DNA of 64,000 nt from Glutamicibacter arilaitensis Re117 (GTDB lineage Bacteria > Actinomycetota > Actinomycetes > Actinomycetales > Micrococcaceae): positions 1,860,001 through 1,924,000 of the forward strand of contig NC_014550.1 in NCBI RefSeq assembly GCF_000197735.1, in the 5' to 3' direction. Shown in pieces: positions 55,613-64,000 of this stretch (positions are counted from its first letter, which is position 1; the number at the start of each line of letters is the position of its first letter). The notes under the pieces are model-generated. The model had not been told where the DNA came from. It did not search any database and saw nothing but the letters and a program-made list of their open reading frames with translations. Made by a program: the position numbers and the translations under genes.

Positions 55613-56539
55613 TTGCAGTCAAGGAACAAGCAGAGGATTTCGCGCCGGATCGGCGTTGTCGGAATCACTGCCGCGCTCGTCGTCGCCGCAGGCTGCGGTC
55701 TGACGAATCGCGAGAGCTCCTATGAGATGCCTACCAGCGCAGCAGCTGAAACGCTGAACCTGCCCGATGCAACTGATGCTGGCGAAGATGTCGCGGTGTC
55801 AACCAAGCTGCCGGTCTACTGGCTGGAAAATACCGAATCCGGCGTGTTCTTGTACCGCGAGTACCTGCAGGACAAACGCCATCAGGAACCCATTGGCGAT
55901 GCAATCTGGACGCTGCTCTCCGCAGAGCCAACCAAGCCCAAGCGCTACACGCATTTGAAGCCCACCGATGAAATCGGTGTCTCCATCAATCAGTCCAACG
56001 TGATCACGCTGGATCTTCCCGCCAAGGTCTTCAGCGCCCATCTTGACCAGGGCCTGTCCGAACGCGCCATCCAGCAGCTGGTCTTCACCGCTACGGCGGC
56101 TGCTTCCAGCACCGGCCTGCTCGCAGGCGATGGTGCTCCAACGGTGCGAATCCTGGTCGACGGGCAACCTAACGCCACCGTGTTCGATGACTACCAGCTC
56201 GCAGATGTATATGAGCGGGATCCCGAGTACATCGCTCCGATCTGGATCATCGATCCGCAGTACGGTTCCACCGTAGACGCGGGATCGATCAGGATTCATG
56301 GCCGCACCACCCAATTCGATGTTGGCACCTTCTATTCCTTGCAGCGTAAGGATGCCGACGGCAAGCTCTCGGTGATTACCGCCCAGAAGCAGGTCAATCC
56401 CGGACAGATCAAGGAAGATGGATCGTTCATCCTGACCACCGAATTGAAGGCCGGCTCTTACCTATTGACTTTCTGGGGCGTCGAATCTGAATCTGAACAT
56501 CAGGTCGGCAAGGTCACCAGTAACTTCAAGCTCGAGTAG
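55613..56539 (+). CDS. Lipoprotein with GerMN and Gmad2 domains
   Basis: About 308 residues. A signal-like N-terminus (QSRNKQRISRRIGVVGITAALVVAAGC) ends in a lipobox-like AAGC, so it is likely a lipoprotein. Residues about 60-200 form a GerMN domain (VYWLENTESGVFLYREYLQ) and about 215-308 a Gmad2 Ig-like domain (PIWIIDPQYGSTVDAGSIRIHGR). Such proteins are cell-envelope or sporulation-related and related to LpqB; no specific role. The start is uncertain: TTG 55613 gives a normal signal peptide; the frame reaches back to GTG 55508. It is not near mtrAB, where LpqB is found. Confidence 0.8.
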   Translation: MQSRNKQRISRRIGVVGITAALVVAAGCGLTNRESSYEMPTSAAAETLNLPDATDAGEDVAVSTKLPVYWLENTESGVFLYREYLQDKRHQEPIGDAIWTLLSAEPTKPKRYTHLKPTDEIGVSINQSNVITLDLPAKVFSAHLDQGLSERAIQQLVFTATAAASSTGLLAGDGAPTVRILVDGQPNATVFDDYQLADVYERDPEYIAPIWIIDPQYGSTVDAGSIRIHGRTTQFDVGTFYSLQRKDADGKLSVITAQKQVNPGQIKEDGSFILTTELKAGSYLLTFWGVESESEHQVGKVTSNFKLE

Positions 56540-56766
56540 CACAGCCATGCGTCATATTCTCCGATGCCTCTTGAGCGTGACTGCCCCTAGCTAGCTGTCC
56601 GATGGCACGCCAGGCTTGATGGCTGAAGATCACCGCTCGATCGGTTTGCTCAGCGCCAGTCCCCGAAAATGCAGTGGCTTGCAGGAACCCCAGAGCAGAT
56701 CCTTGCTGAATCTGCACCTCGTCATTTGCATCAAACCTGTGTTCTCGGCCAGACGCAGTAAAAAGA
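56540..56766. other. Intergenic region, no feature seen
   Basis: About 230 bases between the lipoprotein stop and the rsmE terminator. No convincing frame, promoter or hairpin was found. Confidence 0.5.
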
Positions 56767-56822
56767 AAATGCTCCGCAACAGCTCTGCACTGACGTGCAT
56801 TCGAGCTCTTGCGGAGCATTTT
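56767..56822 (-). terminator. Terminator of the hrcA-dnaJ-rsmE operon
   Basis: AAAATGCTCCGCAA and TTGCGGAGCATTTT pair over 14 bases; AGCTC and GAGCT extend the stem past a single mismatch, 12 bases after rsmE. Confidence 0.85.
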
Positions 56823-56834
56823 GATCTTTGCGTC

Positions 56835-57608
56835 CTAGATTTCGCCGATCAGGTGCCTGATCAATACCAGCGCGGCAGGTCCTGCGGTTGAAGCGCGCAG
56901 CACATGCTGGCCCAGCAGGGCTGCATGGGCTCCGGCATCAATGAAGGACTGCAGCTCCGTGTCGGAGATGCCGCCTTCTGGTCCCACGATCACGATGACT
57001 TCTTGCCCAGCGTGGGCCCTCGGCAGCCAGGAAATAACCCGCTCGGCTACGGAATTCTCTGCCTGCTCGTGGAGCACCAGAACCAGTGCCCCGTTGGCCA
57101 CGTCGGCTGCAATCGTCTTGGCCAGCTCCTTGGAACCCAGCGGAGCAAGCACCTCGGGCTCGTAAGCCCGGCGGGACTGCTTCTGAGCCGAACGCACCTG
57201 AGCGCGCCATTTGGCCATGGCCTTGTCGACCTTGGCAGCATTCCAGCGCACGATCGAACGGTCAGCCTGCCACGGACGCACAGCCAGCACACCCAGCTCC
57301 ACGCCGGATTCCACGGCCTGCAGGTCACGGTCGCCCTTGGACAGGGCCTGGACCAGTGTGACCGGGTGGTCGCTGATCGCTTCTTCGGTGCGTCGCAGAA
57401 CCTTCACTGACAAAAGGTCCTTGGCGGTTGCGGTGACCTCCACGGTCAGGCGCAGGCCCTTGCCGTCAAGCAGATCCAGATGCTCGCCGGCGGTGACACG
57501 CTTGACGGTGACCGCGTGGTGCGCCTCGGCGCCAGCCAGTTCGAGGATGTCGCCAGGAGCCGCCTCTTGAGCCTGCTGCCCTTCGATGACGAAGCTATGG
57601 TTGCTCAT
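56835..57608 (-). CDS. rsmE: 16S rRNA (uracil1498-N3)-methyltransferase RsmE
   Basis: 257-residue SPOUT-class enzyme. An N-terminal PUA-like domain (GAEAHHAVTVKRVTAGEHL) is followed by the knotted core with VTLVQALSKGDRD, VIVIVGPEGGISDTELQSF and the terminal LGQHVLRASTAGPAAL, all family hallmarks. It starts 2 bases after dnaJ, so it is in the hrcA-dnaJ-rsmE operon, the usual actinobacterial order. Confidence 0.95.
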   Translation of the reverse strand: MSNHSFVIEGQQAQEAAPGDILELAGAEAHHAVTVKRVTAGEHLDLLDGKGLRLTVEVTATAKDLLSVKVLRRTEEAISDHPVTLVQALSKGDRDLQAVESGVELGVLAVRPWQADRSIVRWNAAKVDKAMAKWRAQVRSAQKQSRRAYEPEVLAPLGSKELAKTIAADVANGALVLVLHEQAENSVAERVISWLPRAHAGQEVIVIVGPEGGISDTELQSFIDAGAHAALLGQHVLRASTAGPAALVLIRHLIGEI

Positions 57609-57610
57609 GC

Positions 57611-58735
57611 TTAGCGCTGGTTCAGCTTCTCACGCAGGCGGGAGAACATGCCGCCGGTGTGCTCGACACGACCAGCTGCCATTTCCTCGCCACGCAGCTT
57701 AGCCAGCTGCTCGAGCAGCTCGCGCTGTGCAGCATCGAGCTTGGTTGGGGTCTCCACCTGCAGATGCACGATGATGTCCCCGCGCTTGCCGCCACGCAGG
57801 CGTGGTACGCCAAGCTCGGACAAGGTGACGGTATCGCCATCCTGGGCTCCTGGCTCCACGTTGATGCGCTGCTCGCCGTCGAAGGTTTCCAGCTTCAACT
57901 CGCAACCCAGTGCGGCGGCGGTCATCGGCAGGCTCATCTTGGCGTGCAGGTCGGTGCCGGCACGCTCGAAGACCTTGTGGCGGCGCACATCGACCTCGAC
58001 GAACAGGTTGCCGTTAGGGCCGCCACCCGGGCCGGCCTCGCCCTGGCCGCGCAGCTGGATACGGGTACCGGAGTCAACACCGGCAGGCACGTTCAGCGAC
58101 TTGGATACATGCTCTCGCACGCGGCCTTCGCCGTTGCACTCCAGGCATGGATCAGGGATGGTGGTGCCGAAACCGCCGCAGGCAGCACAGGTTTCCACGG
58201 TCATCATCTGGCCCAGGAAGGAACGTACCGGACGCTGGACCTGGCCGGCGCCATGGCAGATGTCGCAGGTGACCGGGCTGGTGCCCTCACGGGTGCACGA
58301 GCCGTTGCAGGTCTTGCAGGTAACCGCAGTTTCCATTTCCAACGGGTAGACGGTGCCCTTGACGGCATCTTCCAGGTCGATGGTGATGGTGATCAGCGCA
58401 TCGCGTCCCGGCTGGGTACGCGAGGCCGGGCCCTGGGCTCCGCCGCCGCCAAAGAACTGCTCGAAGATGTCGCCAAAACCGCCGAAGCCCTGGCCGCCAC
58501 CGCCGAAGCCTGGATGGCCATTGCCATTTTCGTCGCCCGTGGTGTCGTAGTTCTGGCGCTTGGTCTGGTCGGAAAGGACTTCGTAGGCACGGGTGACCAG
58601 CTTGAACTGCTCTGCAGCATCGTCGCTTGGGTTTACATCCGGGTGCAGCTTACGCGCCAACTTGCGGTAGGCACTCTTGATTTCCTGCGGGGTCGCGTCC
58701 TTGGCAACGCCTAGGGTCTCGTAATGCGAGCTCAC
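57611..58735 (-). CDS. dnaJ: Chaperone protein DnaJ
   Basis: 374-residue type I Hsp40. J domain at residues 1-70 with KLHPDVNP (HPD), a Gly/Phe-rich linker ([21 protein letters not shown] split by Asp), a zinc domain with four Cys pairs (CKTC, CDIC, CAAC, CLEC) and the C-terminal substrate-binding part. It is the DnaJ2 type linked to HrcA. The first zinc repeat reads CNGSC in place of CxGxG. It would stimulate DnaK, which is not in this window. Confidence 0.95.
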   Translation of the reverse strand: MSSHYETLGVAKDATPQEIKSAYRKLARKLHPDVNPSDDAAEQFKLVTRAYEVLSDQTKRQNYDTTGDENGNGHPGFGGGGQGFGGFGDIFEQFFGGGGAQGPASRTQPGRDALITITIDLEDAVKGTVYPLEMETAVTCKTCNGSCTREGTSPVTCDICHGAGQVQRPVRSFLGQMMTVETCAACGGFGTTIPDPCLECNGEGRVREHVSKSLNVPAGVDSGTRIQLRGQGEAGPGGGPNGNLFVEVDVRRHKVFERAGTDLHAKMSLPMTAAALGCELKLETFDGEQRINVEPGAQDGDTVTLSELGVPRLRGGKRGDIIVHLQVETPTKLDAAQRELLEQLAKLRGEEMAAGRVEHTGGMFSRLREKLNQR

Positions 58736-58801
58736 GTTATTCGCCGTGTCCTTTCCTAAGAAACTTGAAAATCGGTAATACCGGGCCAGTGCCCAGCGAG
58801 G

Positions 58802-59815
58802 CTAGTTAGCCAAAATCTTCGACAGGTACCGTGCCACTGCCCGCACCGAGGCCATGGAGGTCGGGTAGTTCATCCGGGTGGGGCCCAGCACGCCGAGCTT
58901 GTTGCGCACGTCGGTGCTGTACGTCGTGGCAATCACGGCCGCATCGGAGAGCTGCCCGTAGTGGTTCTCCGTGCCGATGGCCACGGCCACGCCGCGCGAA
59001 TCCGCTTCCAGCTCGGAGAAGAGCTTGAGCAGCACTACCTGCTCCTCCAGTGCTTCAAGTACCGGGGTGATGCTCAGCGGGAAGTCGCCCTCCACACGTG
59101 CAAGGTTGGCGGTGCCGGCCATGATGATGCGCTGGGCGTTGGCCGCCTGGGCCATTTCCTCCAGCGCGCCGAAGACCTGCTGCACCAATGGTTCGGCCTG
59201 GTGTGCCGGACTGACTTCGGTACGGTTGAGCTTGTTGGCAAGTTCTGCCAGCTGCACTCCCCCGAAGTTATTGAGCAGCCACTGCTTCAAATCATTCATC
59301 TCGTTATCCGAGTACGAACGCTGCACCGGCATCATGCGCTGATCCACCGTACCGTTGGAGGCGATCATCACCATCAGCACCTGGGTGGAGCCGAGGCCTA
59401 CCAGATCCAAGTTCTTCAATGAGGCGGTGTCGTAATGCGGCACCTGTATCATCGCCACCTGGTTGGTCAACCGGGCCAGCAGCCGAACGGTGCTCTTGAG
59501 CATCTCATCCAGGTCCGTGGAGCGGTCCAGGATCTTGTTGATGGCGTCACGTTCAGCGCGCGAAAGCGGCTTCAGCTCGCCGATCTCATCGACAAAGCGG
59601 CGGTATCCCTTTTCGGTGGGAATGCGTCCAGAAGAAGTGTGCGGGGCTGCAATGAGCCCTTCTTCTTCTAGCAAGGCCATGTCATTGCGGATGGTGGCTG
59701 CGCTGACCCCGAGGTTGTGCCGATCCAATAGGGCCTTGGAACCCACTGGCTCGCGGGATTGGACGTAGTCCTCCACGATGGCGCGCAGAACGTCTAAACG
59801 TCGTGGCTCTGTCAT
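58802..59815 (-). CDS. hrcA: Heat-inducible transcription repressor HrcA
   Basis: 337-residue repressor of groE/dnaK-type heat-shock genes. The N-terminal winged helix is seen in RLDVLRAIVEDYVQSREPVGS and VSAATIRNDMALLEEEGLI, followed by the GRIPTEKGYRRFVD linker and the dimerisation domain. ATG 59815 is chosen for the GGAGGTG 5 bases upstream; a longer frame to 59875 would cover the operator. A near-consensus CIRCE element lies 33 bases upstream, so the operon is likely self-regulated. Confidence 0.95.
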   Translation of the reverse strand: MTEPRRLDVLRAIVEDYVQSREPVGSKALLDRHNLGVSAATIRNDMALLEEEGLIAAPHTSSGRIPTEKGYRRFVDEIGELKPLSRAERDAINKILDRSTDLDEMLKSTVRLLARLTNQVAMIQVPHYDTASLKNLDLVGLGSTQVLMVMIASNGTVDQRMMPVQRSYSDNEMNDLKQWLLNNFGGVQLAELANKLNRTEVSPAHQAEPLVQQVFGALEEMAQAANAQRIIMAGTANLARVEGDFPLSITPVLEALEEQVVLLKLFSELEADSRGVAVAIGTENHYGQLSDAAVIATTYSTDVRNKLGVLGPTRMNYPTSMASVRAVARYLSKILAN

Positions 59816-59848
59816 CACAGCACCTCCTTGGAATCCTCGTGCCCGGCT

Positions 59849-59875
59849 TTGGCACTCTAACCTGTCAAGTGCCAA
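59849..59875. promoter_or_regulatory. CIRCE operator (HrcA binding site)
   Basis: TTGGCACTC, nine bases, AAGTGCCAA matches the CIRCE design TTAGCACTC-N9-GAGTGCTAA; eight of nine arm positions are complementary. It overlaps the probable hrcA promoter. Confidence 0.88.
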
Positions 59876-59942
59876 GTCTAATACGTTCAGCTGTTGCTAG
59901 CATTGGATTTCGAGCGTATTCGATCACAGCGAAAGGCAGTAC

Positions 59943-60815
59943 GTGACTAATTACTCCTGGGGACCGCAAGATCTCAGTGCACCGGCACCGAAAAAACTCC
60001 GCCAGGTCCCCGTTGAGCGTGGCATGGTTCTTGAAGACGCCACCACCGGATGGGTGGGAGAAGTCATCCGTACCGAAAAAGCCGGCGGCATGCGGGTGAT
60101 CGTGCTCGAAGACCGCCACGGCAAGACACGCTCCTTCCAAGCAGGGTTCGGCTTCTTCCTCGAGGGTGAAGCTGTGGAAATCGTGGAACCGGTAGCCAAG
60201 GCCGACATGCCGAAGAAACTGGTCTCCGCCTCAGGCTCACGGGCAGTATCCGGGCTGAAGGCCCGTGAAGCCCGCGCCAGCCGCATCTGGGTGGAAGGCA
60301 AGCACGATGCTGAATTGGTTGAAAAAGTTTGGGGCCATGACCTGCGTGTCGAAGGCATCGTTGTGGAGCCATTGCACGGCGTGGACGATCTAGCAGGGGC
60401 GATCCGTGACTTTGCGCCTTCCGGGCAGCGGCGTCTGGGGATCCTGGTGGACCATCTGGTCGAAGGCACCAAGGAATGGCATATCGTGGCCGAAGCAATG
60501 AAGGTTCCTGGGGCGGCGCAGAACGTGCTGATCCTCGGCCACCCGTACATCGACGTCTGGCAGGCGATCAAGCCATCCACCCTGGGCATCAAGGCGTGGC
60601 CGGTGATCCCCAAGGGCACCGAATGGAAGACCGGGGTGCTCAAGGCCTTCGGATGGCCGCATGCTACGGCAGAAGACATCGGTATCGGCTGGCAGCGATT
60701 GCTGTCCACGGTGCAGCATTACGGACAGCTTGAACCGCAGCTTCTGGGCAGGATTGAAGAATTGATCGATTTTCTCACCACCGAAGATTACGGTTTCCTA
60801 ACGATTGACCAATAG
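59943..60815 (+). CDS. DUF3097 family protein, Toprim-like segment
   Basis: 290-residue protein of an actinobacterial family without known function. Residues about 1-85 look like a small beta domain (EVIRTEKAGGMRVIVLEDRHG). The rest contains SRIWVEGKHDAELVEKVWG and LGILVDHLVEGTKEW, which resemble the first Glu and the acidic strand of Toprim nuclease/primase domains, but only one Asp is visible at the second site. GTG 59943 has AAAGG upstream. It is divergent from hrcA and followed by a DUF4870 gene. Confidence 0.85.
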   Translation: MTNYSWGPQDLSAPAPKKLRQVPVERGMVLEDATTGWVGEVIRTEKAGGMRVIVLEDRHGKTRSFQAGFGFFLEGEAVEIVEPVAKADMPKKLVSASGSRAVSGLKAREARASRIWVEGKHDAELVEKVWGHDLRVEGIVVEPLHGVDDLAGAIRDFAPSGQRRLGILVDHLVEGTKEWHIVAEAMKVPGAAQNVLILGHPYIDVWQAIKPSTLGIKAWPVIPKGTEWKTGVLKAFGWPHATAEDIGIGWQRLLSTVQHYGQLEPQLLGRIEELIDFLTTEDYGFLTIDQ

Positions 60816-60903
60816 TTAGACATTAGTTGGTGAATCTGCCTCGTCTGCTAGATGGTGGTCGCTATGATAAGAGAGACCACACTTAGCAAGACAAGGAATA
60901 ATA

Positions 60904-61305
60904 GTGACATCACGCCAGACGAAACCATCGGAGAACGCACGCTTCGAAGGTTCCAAGACTTCTGCGTTGCCGCTGACTCCTTCTGAAGATCGCCAGTGGG
61001 CAACGATAGCCCACTTCGGCGCGATCTTGGGTTGCGTCCCTTCAGCGATCGTCTTTGCAGTGTTCCGCGACCGCGGTCCGTTCACTGCACAGGAATCCAA
61101 GGAAGCGTTCAACTTCACGTTTCCACTGACGATTCTTGCCATCATATTCAATGTGCTCATGATCCTGCCATTCATCGGCTGGCTCTTCGCAGTCCTGGCG
61201 GTAGCGTTATGGGTCTTTATGACAGTATCGGGCGCCCTCGCAGCCATTCAGGCCAACAAGGGACGCCCTTACCGTTACCCGCTGAATCTTCGTCTAATGA
61301 AGTAG
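60904..61305 (+). CDS. DUF4870 (Tic20-like) membrane protein
   Basis: 133-residue protein. After a polar N-terminus it has WATIAHFGAILGCVPSAIVFAVF, then ESKEAFNFTFPLTILAIIFNVLMI and FIGWLFAVLAVALWVFMTVS, the DUF4870 three-to-four helix pattern with the conserved KEAFNF-type motif. The role is unknown. GTG 60904 has AAGGAA 6 bases upstream, and TATGAT at 60863-60868 may be its -10 box. It ends 16 bases from hemW on the other strand. Confidence 0.88.
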   Translation: MTSRQTKPSENARFEGSKTSALPLTPSEDRQWATIAHFGAILGCVPSAIVFAVFRDRGPFTAQESKEAFNFTFPLTILAIIFNVLMILPFIGWLFAVLAVALWVFMTVSGALAAIQANKGRPYRYPLNLRLMK

Positions 61306-61321
61306 CAGCGGCTATTCAGTT

Positions 61322-62551
61322 CTAGAAATCGAGAAGTTCTCGCACCACGAGGTCGGCCAAGAGCCGGCCTCGTTGCGTTAACACCAAAGTTCCGGCAAAC
61401 GCAGCCTTAGGTTCAATCAGCTCATCGGCGATCAAACCGGCAACCTTCTTGCGTCCGGTCTCCTCCAACTCACTGATCTGCATTCCCGAACTCAGTCGGG
61501 TCAACAGCATGGTGCGTTCAAGCTGGACGGCCTGTGCATCTGGATATTCCCGTCCGTGCCCAGGCGAGATGCCAGCGTCGATGCGCTGCTGGTACGCAGC
61601 AGGATGCTTCACATTCCACCAGCGCAAACCGCCAACGTGCGAGTGCGCGCCAGGGCCGGCACCCCACCAATCCCCGCCCTTCCAATAAGCAATATTGTGC
61701 TGGCAGGCATTGGCTGGCTTCTTCGACCAGTTGCTGACTTCATACCAGGAGAAACCGGCAGCCGCGAACATTTCGTCAGCCAGCTGGTACTTCTCAGCAT
61801 GGTCGTCATCATCAATGTTCGGCACTTGGCCACGGCGGATCTGCGCGGCAAGCTTGGTGCCTTCCTCGATGATCAGCGCGTAGGCGGAAATGTGGTCCGG
61901 TTCGTAGCTCAGCGCGGCTTCGATGCTGGTGCGCCAATCTTCCAGGCTCTCCCCCGGAGTGCCATAGATCAAATCGACGCTGACATCCAACCCTGCTTCG
62001 CGGGCCCATGCTACTGCTTGCGGAACCCGTTTCGGATCGTGGGTGCGCTCCAACACCTTGAGGACGTGCGGCACTGCGGACTGCATGCCGAAGGAGACGC
62101 GAGTGAAACCACCGTCAGCCAATTCCTGCAGGGATTCACGAGTCACCGAATCAGGGTTGGCTTCGGTAGTGATTTCCGCACCGGGCTTCAGGCCGAATTC
62201 TTCACGAATCTGCCCGAGCACCGAAACCAGATCACTGGCAGGCAGCAACGTGGGGGTACCCCCGCCAAAGAAGACGGTTTCAATTTCACGGTGCGGCTGG
62301 CCCGAACGGTCCATCACTTCGCGGGCGAAGCTGATTTCCTTGCTGACAGTGGCAGCGTAGGTTGCTTGGCTGGAGCCGGAGCCCGGCTCCGTGGCGGTGT
62401 ACGTGTTGAAATCGCAATAACCGCAACGGACGGTGCAGAACGGAATATGCACATAAAAGGACATGGTCCGCCCCGCTGCCTCATGCGCGCATGAGGCAGG
62501 GAGCAGACCATCGGCCGGAGCCGGATCGCCGTCAGGCAGAACTGAAGGCAT
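61322..62551 (-). CDS. hemW: Radical SAM haem chaperone HemW
   Basis: 409-residue radical SAM protein. The cluster motif is CTVRCGYC, and FFGGGTPTLLP, EANPDSVT, RVSFGMQS and DLIYGTPGES are family motifs. HemW (formerly called a coproporphyrinogen oxidase-like protein, HemN-type) transfers haem to respiratory enzymes. The HNIAYWKGGDWWGAGPGAHS segment near the C-terminal third supports this group. Its ATG directly follows the lepA stop with no gap. Confidence 0.93.
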   Translation of the reverse strand: MPSVLPDGDPAPADGLLPASCAHEAAGRTMSFYVHIPFCTVRCGYCDFNTYTATEPGSGSSQATYAATVSKEISFAREVMDRSGQPHREIETVFFGGGTPTLLPASDLVSVLGQIREEFGLKPGAEITTEANPDSVTRESLQELADGGFTRVSFGMQSAVPHVLKVLERTHDPKRVPQAVAWAREAGLDVSVDLIYGTPGESLEDWRTSIEAALSYEPDHISAYALIIEEGTKLAAQIRRGQVPNIDDDDHAEKYQLADEMFAAAGFSWYEVSNWSKKPANACQHNIAYWKGGDWWGAGPGAHSHVGGLRWWNVKHPAAYQQRIDAGISPGHGREYPDAQAVQLERTMLLTRLSSGMQISELEETGRKKVAGLIADELIEPKAAFAGTLVLTQRGRLLADLVVRELLDF

Positions 62552-64000
62552 TTACTTCTTTTTCGGCTCGGCGGTGGACAGTGCGGCAATGAAAGCTTCC
62601 TGCGGAACCTCCACGCGGCCTACCATCTTCATGCGCTTCTTGCCTTCCTTCTGCTTCTCGAGCAGCTTGCGCTTACGGCTGATATCGCCGCCGTAGCACT
62701 TGGCAAGAACGTCCTTGCGGATGGCGCGGATGTTTTCACGGGCGATGATGCGCGAACCGATCGCTGCCTGGATCGGAACTTCGAACTGCTGGCGAGGAAT
62801 CAGCTCGCGCAGCTTCGAGGTCATCATGGTGCCGTAGCTGTAGGCCTTGTCGCGGTGCGTAATCGCGCTGAATGCATCGACCTGTTCACCTTGAAGCAGG
62901 ATGTCGACCTTGACCAGATCGGCAACCTGCTCGCCATCGGCCTTCCAGTCCAGCGACGCGTAGCCGCGGGTCTTGGACTTGAGGTGATCGAAGAAGTCGA
63001 ACACAATCTCGGCCAGAGGAAGGTGGTAGCGCATTTCAACACGGTCTTCGGAGAGGTAGTCCATCCCGCGCATGGTGCCGCGGCGGGACTGGCACAGCTC
63101 CATAACCGAACCGATGAACTCACTTGGCGCAAGGATGGTAGCGGCAACCATTGGCTCATGAACTTCCAGGATCTTGCCATCCGGGAATTCCGAGGGGTTG
63201 GTCACCGTAATCATCTGCTTGTCTTCGCCCATGACTTCGTACACCACGTTCGGTGCGGTCGAAATCAGGTCCAAGTTGAATTCAGATTCCAGGCGCTGGC
63301 GGGTGATTTCCAGGTGCAGCAGGCCCAAGAAGCCCACACGGAAACCGAAGCCCAGGGCCACGGAGGTCTCTGGTTCATAGGTCAGCGCAGCATCGTTAAG
63401 CTGCAGCTTGTCCAGTGCGTCGCGCAAGACCGGGTAATCAGTGCCGTCCATCGGGTACAGGCCGGAGAAGACCATAGGCTTGGCCTCTTCGTAGCCACCC
63501 AGGGACTGGCTAGCTGGCTTGAGGAAATTGGTGACGGTATCGCCGACCTTGGACTGGCGCACGTCCTTCACGCCAGTGATCAGGTAGCCTACCTCGCCAA
63601 CACCCAGGCCCTTGGTTGGCTCAGGGTTCGGCGACGAAACGCCGATCTCCAGCAGTTCGTGGGTAGTGCCGGTGGACATCATCTGGATCTTCTCGCGAGG
63701 AGAGAGATTTCCGTCGACAACACGAACATAGGTGACCACACCGCGGTAGGTGTCATACACGGAGTCGAAAATCATCGCACGGGCCGGGGCCTTCGCATCG
63801 CCTACAGGCGGTGGCAGCTGCTTGATGACTTCATCGAGCAACTCTTCAACGCCCTCGCCGGTCTTGCCCGAAACCTTCAAGACCTCTTCTGGTTCGCAAC
63901 CGATCAGGTTGGCGATCTCAGCTGCGTACTTCTCCGGCTGGGCGTTAGGCAGGTCGATCTTGTTCAGCACAGGGATGATCGTCAGATCGCCCTCGATAGC
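62552..64000 (-). CDS. lepA: Elongation factor 4 (LepA), 5'-truncated by window edge
   Basis: C-terminal 482 residues of the ribosome back-translocase EF4. The frame runs into the window edge, where [21 protein letters not shown] is the G4 region. Domains II, III and V follow ([37 protein letters not shown]), ending with the EF4-specific C-terminal domain ([19 protein letters not shown]) and a Lys-rich tail. The internal ATG at 63970 is not the start. It is coupled to hemW, as in many bacteria. Confidence 0.95.
   Translation of the reverse strand, partial: AIEGDLTIIPVLNKIDLPNAQPEKYAAEIANLIGCEPEEVLKVSGKTGEGVEELLDEVIKQLPPPVGDAKAPARAMIFDSVYDTYRGVVTYVRVVDGNLSPREKIQMMSTGTTHELLEIGVSSPNPEPTKGLGVGEVGYLITGVKDVRQSKVGDTVTNFLKPASQSLGGYEEAKPMVFSGLYPMDGTDYPVLRDALDKLQLNDAALTYEPETSVALGFGFRVGFLGLLHLEITRQRLESEFNLDLISTAPNVVYEVMGEDKQMITVTNPSEFPDGKILEVHEPMVAATILAPSEFIGSVMELCQSRRGTMRGMDYLSEDRVEMRYHLPLAEIVFDFFDHLKSKTRGYASLDWKADGEQVADLVKVDILLQGEQVDAFSAITHRDKAYSYGTMMTSKLRELIPRQQFEVPIQAAIGSRIIARENIRAIRKDVLAKCYGGDISRKRKLLEKQKEGKKRMKMVGRVEVPQEAFIAALSTAEPKKK

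Overview
The window is from a high-GC Gram-positive chromosome, an actinobacterium, and most likely a member of the Micrococcaceae (Arthrobacter/Glutamicibacter-like). The sequence signs are mycothiol synthesis (mshC), a pupylation locus, RbpA, a polyprenol-phosphate mannose synthase, a dihaem QcrC with an actinobacterial-type Rieske protein and CtaF, many GTG starts, many apparently leaderless genes, and pafB-pafC fused into one gene as described for Arthrobacter. The genus is an inference. No rRNA, tRNA, insertion sequence, prophage or CRISPR array was seen. The window opens inside mshC and closes inside lepA.

Layout. 0-5 kb: mshC end, PAC2 protein, HAD phosphatase, site-2 protease, tRNA m1A58 methyltransferase. 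5-15 kb: proteasome-like ATPase Arc, Dop, Pup and PafA with no 20S proteasome genes, two FKBP-type PPIases, fused PafBC, a small membrane protein, TatA, TatC, followed by a HelY-like helicase. 18-25.6 kb: amidohydrolase, mannosyltransferase, RbpA, SPFH/NfeD pair, RlmA-like methyltransferase, deformylase, ZapE. 25.6-31 kb is the most accessory-looking stretch: ArsR-type regulator, SRPBCC protein, several small membrane proteins, an ACR3-like transporter, a SatD-like protein with a membrane partner, and a stand-alone Lrp/AsnC ligand-binding domain. 31-42 kb: trpD, then ctaE-qcrCAB facing ctaC-ctaD-ctaF, with an anonymous 0.65-kb stretch and a GntR/HutC regulator between them, then an ErpA-type Fe-S protein. 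42-50 kb: M20 peptidase, DUF3043, pyrD, alpha/beta hydrolase, uppS, recO, leuA. 50-64 kb: a flavin monooxygenase, the era-corC-ybeY-phoH cluster, a GerMN lipoprotein, rsmE-dnaJ-hrcA, DUF3097, DUF4870, hemW and lepA.

How they work together. Arc-Dop-Pup-PafA form a protein-tagging system whose usual protease is absent from the locus, next to the DNA-damage regulator PafBC. The Cta and Qcr proteins form the bcc-aa3 respiratory supercomplex. hrcA-dnaJ sits under a near-consensus CIRCE operator. leuA is preceded by a short leader peptide with five consecutive leucine codons, the signature of attenuation. A SatD-like protein that resembles a nucleotide-cyclase palm joined to a helix-turn-helix, with a membrane partner and a textbook leaderless promoter, is the least explained unit. 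Most of the rest is ordinary core genome.
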